A stretch of 64,000 nt of DNA from assembly GCF_041146395.1 (NCBI RefSeq), contig NW_027182884.1:110001-174000 (forward strand), in the 5' to 3' direction. Position 1 is the stretch's first letter. Each line of letters opens with the position of its first letter. The stretch comes from Eulemur rufifrons. Its lineage: Eukaryota; Chordata; Mammalia; Primates; Lemuridae. A program made the translations under genes and the position numbers. Positions 59,820 to 64,000 of this stretch are shown piece after piece. The notes beneath the pieces were generated by a model that was not told the DNA's origin, searched no databases, and saw only the letters and a list, made by a program, of their open reading frames with translations.

Positions 59820-62800
59820 TGTAAGCTTTGCTATATAAGATTCTAAACTTCCTCCAAACTATAGTTTAGTAGGCATAAAAACATCACTCCATAGTTGCTT
59901 TCTCTGCATGAATGTAAGCGTTCCTATATATGATTCTCGTACTTCCTCCAAACTAGAGTTTAGTATGCCTACAAAACACAAGCCCATCCTTGATTTCTCT
60001 GAGTCAATGTACGTGGTCCCCAATATGACTCTCTCACTTCTTCCAAAGTAGAGTTTTGCAGGCCTACCGTCCATCCCCCGAAAGTTGGTTTCTATAAATG
60101 ACTGTACGCTTTCCTATATAACTTCTTCCAAACTAGAGATTAGCATGGGTACAAAAACCCACCCCATAATTGCTTTCTCTGCATGAATGTAAGCATTCCC
60201 AAATATCATTTTCCTACTTCTTCCAAACTAGAGTTTAGTATGCCTACAAACCACCACATCATCGTTGCTTTCTCTGAGTGAATGTAACCCTTTCCATATA
60301 TGACTCTCAATCTTAAACCAAAATAGAATTTAGCACGCCTACATTCCACAACCAGAAATTTGCTTTCCCTAAGAGACTCTAAGCTTTCTTATATGTGATT
60401 CTCAAACTTCGTCCAAACTAGAGTTTAGCACGCCTAGAAAACACCACCCCACAGTTGCTTTCTCTGCATGAATGTAAGCGTTTGTATATATGACACTGGT
60501 ACTTCTTTCAAAATACAATTTAGCAGACCTAAAAATCCACCGCCAAGAGTTGCTTTCTCTGACTGTCTGCTTTCGAACTTCTTCCAAACTATATTTTAGC
60601 ATGCCAACAAAACACCACCCCATAGTTGCTTTCTCTGCGTCCATATAAGCGTTCATATATATGTCTCTCGTACTTCTTCCAAACTGGAGTTTAGTATACC
60701 TAAAAACCGGCACCACAATTTACCTTTCTCTTAGTGAATGAAGCGTATCCATGTATGCCTCTTTCACTACATCCAAATTAGAGTTTAGCGGCCTACAAAC
60801 CACTTCCTGTGAGTTGCTTTCTCTAGGTGACTGTAAACTTTCCTATATAAGACTCTTGAACTTCTTCCAAACTACAGTTTGGCATGCCAACAATACAGCG
60901 CCCCATCGTTGATTTCTCTGGGTGAACATAAGTGTTCCCATATATGACTCTCACTCTTTTTCCAAAATAGAATTTAACAGACCTACACACCAGCCCAAGA
61001 TGGTTCCTTTCTCTAAGTGACTCTAATTTTCCCCAGATATGACTCTCGAACTTCCTCCAAACTACAGATTATGATGATTACATACACCACCCCACAATTG
61101 CTTTCTCTGCGTGAATGTAACCGTTCATATATGACTCTCCTACTTCTTCGAACTACAGTTGTTATTCCTACAAACCACCACGACAAAGTTCTTTCTCTGA
61201 GTGAATGCAAGCGTTCTCACACTTCATCCAAATTACAGTTTAGCAGACCTACCAACAAACTACAGAGAGTTGTTTTCTCTGTGTCACTGTAATCTTTCCT
61301 ATATAAGGCTCTCGAACTTCTTCCAAACCACAGTTTAGCATGCCAACAAAATACGACCCCAGAGTTGCTTTCTCTGCGTGAATGTAAGCATTCGTATATA
61401 TGACTCTCCTACTTCCTCCAAAATACAGTTTAGAATGCTTACAAACCACCACCCAAACGTTGCGTTCTCTGAGTGAATGTAAGCGTTCCCATGTTTGACT
61501 CTCACAATTGATGCAAATTAGGGTTTAGCATGCTTAGAAACAATCTGCCGAGGGTTACTTTCTCTAGGTGACTGTAAGCTTTCTTATATAAGACTCGCGA
61601 ACTTCTTCCAAACTACAGTTTAGCATGCCAACGAAACACTGCCCCATCGTTGATTTCTCTGAGTGAACATAAGCGTTCCCACATATGACTTTCTCTCTTC
61701 TTCCAAAATAGAATTTAGCAGATCTACAAAACGGCCCCCGATGGTTGCTTTCTCTAAGTGACTGCAATTTTCCCTAGATAAGACTCCCGAACTTCCTCCA
61801 AAGTATACATTAACATGCGTACATACGCCACCCATCAGTTGCTTTCTCTGCGTGAATGTAACCGTTCATATATATGACTCTCCTACTTCTTCCAAACTAC
61901 AGTTATGATGCCTACAAATCACCACCCAAACGTTGTGTTCTCTGAGTGAATGTAAGCGTTCCCATGTTTGACTCTCACAATTGCTGCTAATTAGTGTTTA
62001 CAGGCTTGCAAAGCTGTCCCGAGTGTTGCTTTCTCTAGGTGACTGTAAGTTATCCTATATAACACTCTCGAACTCCTTCCAAACTGCAGTTTAGCATGCC
62101 AACAACACATCACCCCATAGTTTCTTTCTCTGCATGAATGTAAGCGTTTGTCTATATGACTCTGGTACGTCTTTCAAAATACAATTTAGCAGACCTAAAA
62201 ATCACCCGCTAAGAGTTGCTTTCTGTAAATGACTGTCAGCTTTCGAACTTCTTCCAATCTATAGTTTAGCATGCCTGCACTACAGCACCCGGTATTTGCT
62301 TTCTCTGTGTTAATGTAAGCGTTCCTGTATATGTCTCTCGTACCTCTTCCAATGTAGAGTTCAGTATGCTCAAAAACGGCCACCCCAACGTTGCTTTCTC
62401 TGAGTGAATGTAAGCGTTCCTGTATATGATTCGAACACTTCATTGAAAATAGAGTTTAGCAGGCCTACGAACCACCCCCCCCAAGAGTTGCTTTCTCTAA
62501 ATGACTGTAAGCATCCCAGATATGACTCTCGAACATCCCCCAAACTATAGTTTAGTAGGCATACAAACATCACTCCATAGTTGCTTTCTCTGCATGAATG
62601 TAAGCGTTCCTATATATGATTCTCGTACTTCTTCCAAACTAGAGTTTAGTATGCCTACAAACCACAACCCCATCGTTGATTTCTCTGAGTGAATGTACGC
62701 GGTCCCCAAAATGACTCTCCCCCTTCTTCCAAAGTAGAGTTTTGCAGGCCTACAAACCATCCCCCGAAAGTTGGTTTCTATAAATGACGGTACGCTTTCC

Positions 62801-64000
62801 TATATATTACTCTTTAACTTCTTGCAAAATAGAGATTAGCATGGCTACAAAAAATCCACCCCATAATTGCTTTCTCTGCATGAATGTAAGTGTTCCCATA
62901 TATCATTCTCCTACTTCTTCCAAACTAGAGTTTAGTATGCCTACAAACCACCACATCATTGTAGCTTTCTCTGAGTGAATGTAAGCCTTCCCATATATGA
63001 CTCTCACTCTGAAACCAAAATAGAGTTTAGCACGCCTACATTCCACACCAGAGATTTGCTTTCTCTAAGTGACTCTAAGCTTTCTTATATGTGATTCTCA
63101 AACTTCGTCCAAAGTAGAGTTTAGCATGCCTAGAAAACACCACCCTACAGTTGCTTTCTCTGCTTGAATGTAGGCGTTTGTATATATGACTCTGGTACTT
63201 CTTTCAAAATACAATTTAGCAGACCGAAAAATGAACCGCCGAGAGTTGCTTTCTCTAAGTGACTGTCTGCTTTCGAACTTCTTCCAAATTATGTTTTAGC
63301 ATGCCTACAAAACACCACCCCATAGTTACTTTCTCTGCATCAATATAAGCGTTCATATATATGCCTCTCTCACTTCATCTAAATTAGAGTTTAGCAGGCC
63401 TACAAACCACGCCCCGTGAGTTGCTTTCTCTAGGTGACTGTAAACTTTCCTATATAAGAATCTCCAACTTCTTTCAAACTACAGCATGCCAACAAAACAC
63501 CACACCGTGGTTGCTTTCTCTGAGTGAACATAAGCGTTCCCATATATGACTCACACTCTGTTTCCAAAATAGAATTTAGCAGATCTACAAACCAGCCCAA
63601 GATGGTTCCTTTCTCTAAGTGACTGTAATTTTCCCCAGATATGACTCTCGCACTTCCTCCAAACTACAGATTAACATGCATACCTGCGCCACCCCACAGT
63701 TGCTTTCTCTGCGTGAATGTAACCGTTCATATATATGACTCTCCTACTTCTTCCCAACGACAGTTATTATGCCTTCAAACCATCACGATAATGTTTCTTT
63801 CTCTGAGTGAATGAATGCAAGCGTTCTCACATTTCATCCAAATTAGAGTTTAGCAGGCCTACCAATAAACTTCCGAGAGTTGTTTTCTCTGTGTCACTGT
63901 AATCTTTCCTATATAAGACGCTCAAACTTCTTCCAAACCACAGTTTAGCATGCCAACAAAATACAACCCCAGAGTGGCTTTCTCTGCCTCAATGTAAGCG
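59820..64000 (-). repeat. Right arm of a large inverted duplication
   Basis: Mirror of 51,221-55,400. The final bases of the window, read in reverse, match the start of the left arm from CGCTTACATT at 51,221. The arm therefore continues beyond the window. The spacer between the arms is about 4.4 kb and contains the orientation switch. Confidence 0.9.

Larger units (their letters stand above)
56411..64000 (-). repeat. 94-bp satellite, reverse-oriented half
   Basis: The same satellite read on the opposite strand: GTTGCTTTCTCTGNGTGAATGTAAGCG, CTTCTTCCAAACTAGAG, TTTAGTATGCCTACAAACC. The switch is at about 56,411, where ATACGAG runs into TTCCAAAATACAG. The period of about 2.7 kb continues (for example 57,841 and 60,562). 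Monomers between 56,411 and 59,820 do not mirror the left side as neatly as those further out. It runs to the window end. Confidence 0.93.

Noticed and set aside
50752..62978. Open frames on both strands in the 94-bp satellite
   Set aside because: They repeat with the monomers and mirror across the inverted arms, including frames on opposite strands of the same DNA. By-products of the repeat.
1..64000. CENP-B box marking a functional centromeric satellite
   Set aside because: I scanned typical units of both satellites by eye for the TTCG....A..CGGG pattern and found none. A program scan of every unit would be firmer.
48959..64000. CRISPR-like array because of regular repeats of about 94 bp
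   Set aside because: Whole monomers repeat with no unique spacers, and the host is a primate.

Overview
The window looks like repeat-rich heterochromatin from a strepsirrhine primate, most likely a lemur. The best evidence is a dimeric Alu at 14,299-14,650 whose middle linker and right arm have the form typical of lemur and loris Alus, together with a primate-type full-length LINE-1. There is no host protein-coding gene, tRNA, rRNA or CRISPR array that I can support. Nearly every base belongs to one of three tandem-repeat domains or to a retrotransposon inserted in them. The species and chromosome position are inferences, and identities and copy numbers are estimates by eye.

Layout. (1) 1-40,505 is a head-to-tail satellite with a unit of about 545 bp, roughly 62 copies once the insertions are removed. 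Its left part (1-1,441 and 7,748-14,298) is diverged. It holds a 6.3-kb L1 (1,442-7,747; ORF1 open, ORF2 broken by about eight lesions) and the Alu. The right part (14,651-40,505) is highly homogenised, has no transposons, and is built from three interleaved subfamilies that were copied again in blocks of 4, 8, 9 and 12 units. (2) 40,506-48,958 is degenerate CCCTAA telomere-like DNA, all in one orientation. It is organised as a 1,872-bp higher-order repeat, with a GC-rich non-telomeric cassette of about 205 bp recurring seven times. (3) 48,959-64,000 is a third satellite with a monomer of about 94 bp in mostly trimeric order and a further periodicity of about 2.7 kb. It reverses orientation near 56,411. 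Its outer parts (51,221-55,400 and 59,820-64,000) mirror each other and form a large inverted duplication that runs off the window.

Reading. The layering (old, transposon-bearing flank and young, transposon-free core) fits the known growth pattern of satellite arrays. The right edge of the 545-bp array is instead cut sharply against telomere-like DNA, which suggests breakage and joining. A subtelomeric block or an internal telomere-repeat heterochromatin block are both possible. The most interesting small-scale signals are a near-perfect 51-bp palindrome in each old satellite unit with paired changes in one copy, insertion of both L1 and Alu at the same nucleotide of the satellite unit, and mirrored private variants in the inverted satellite arms.
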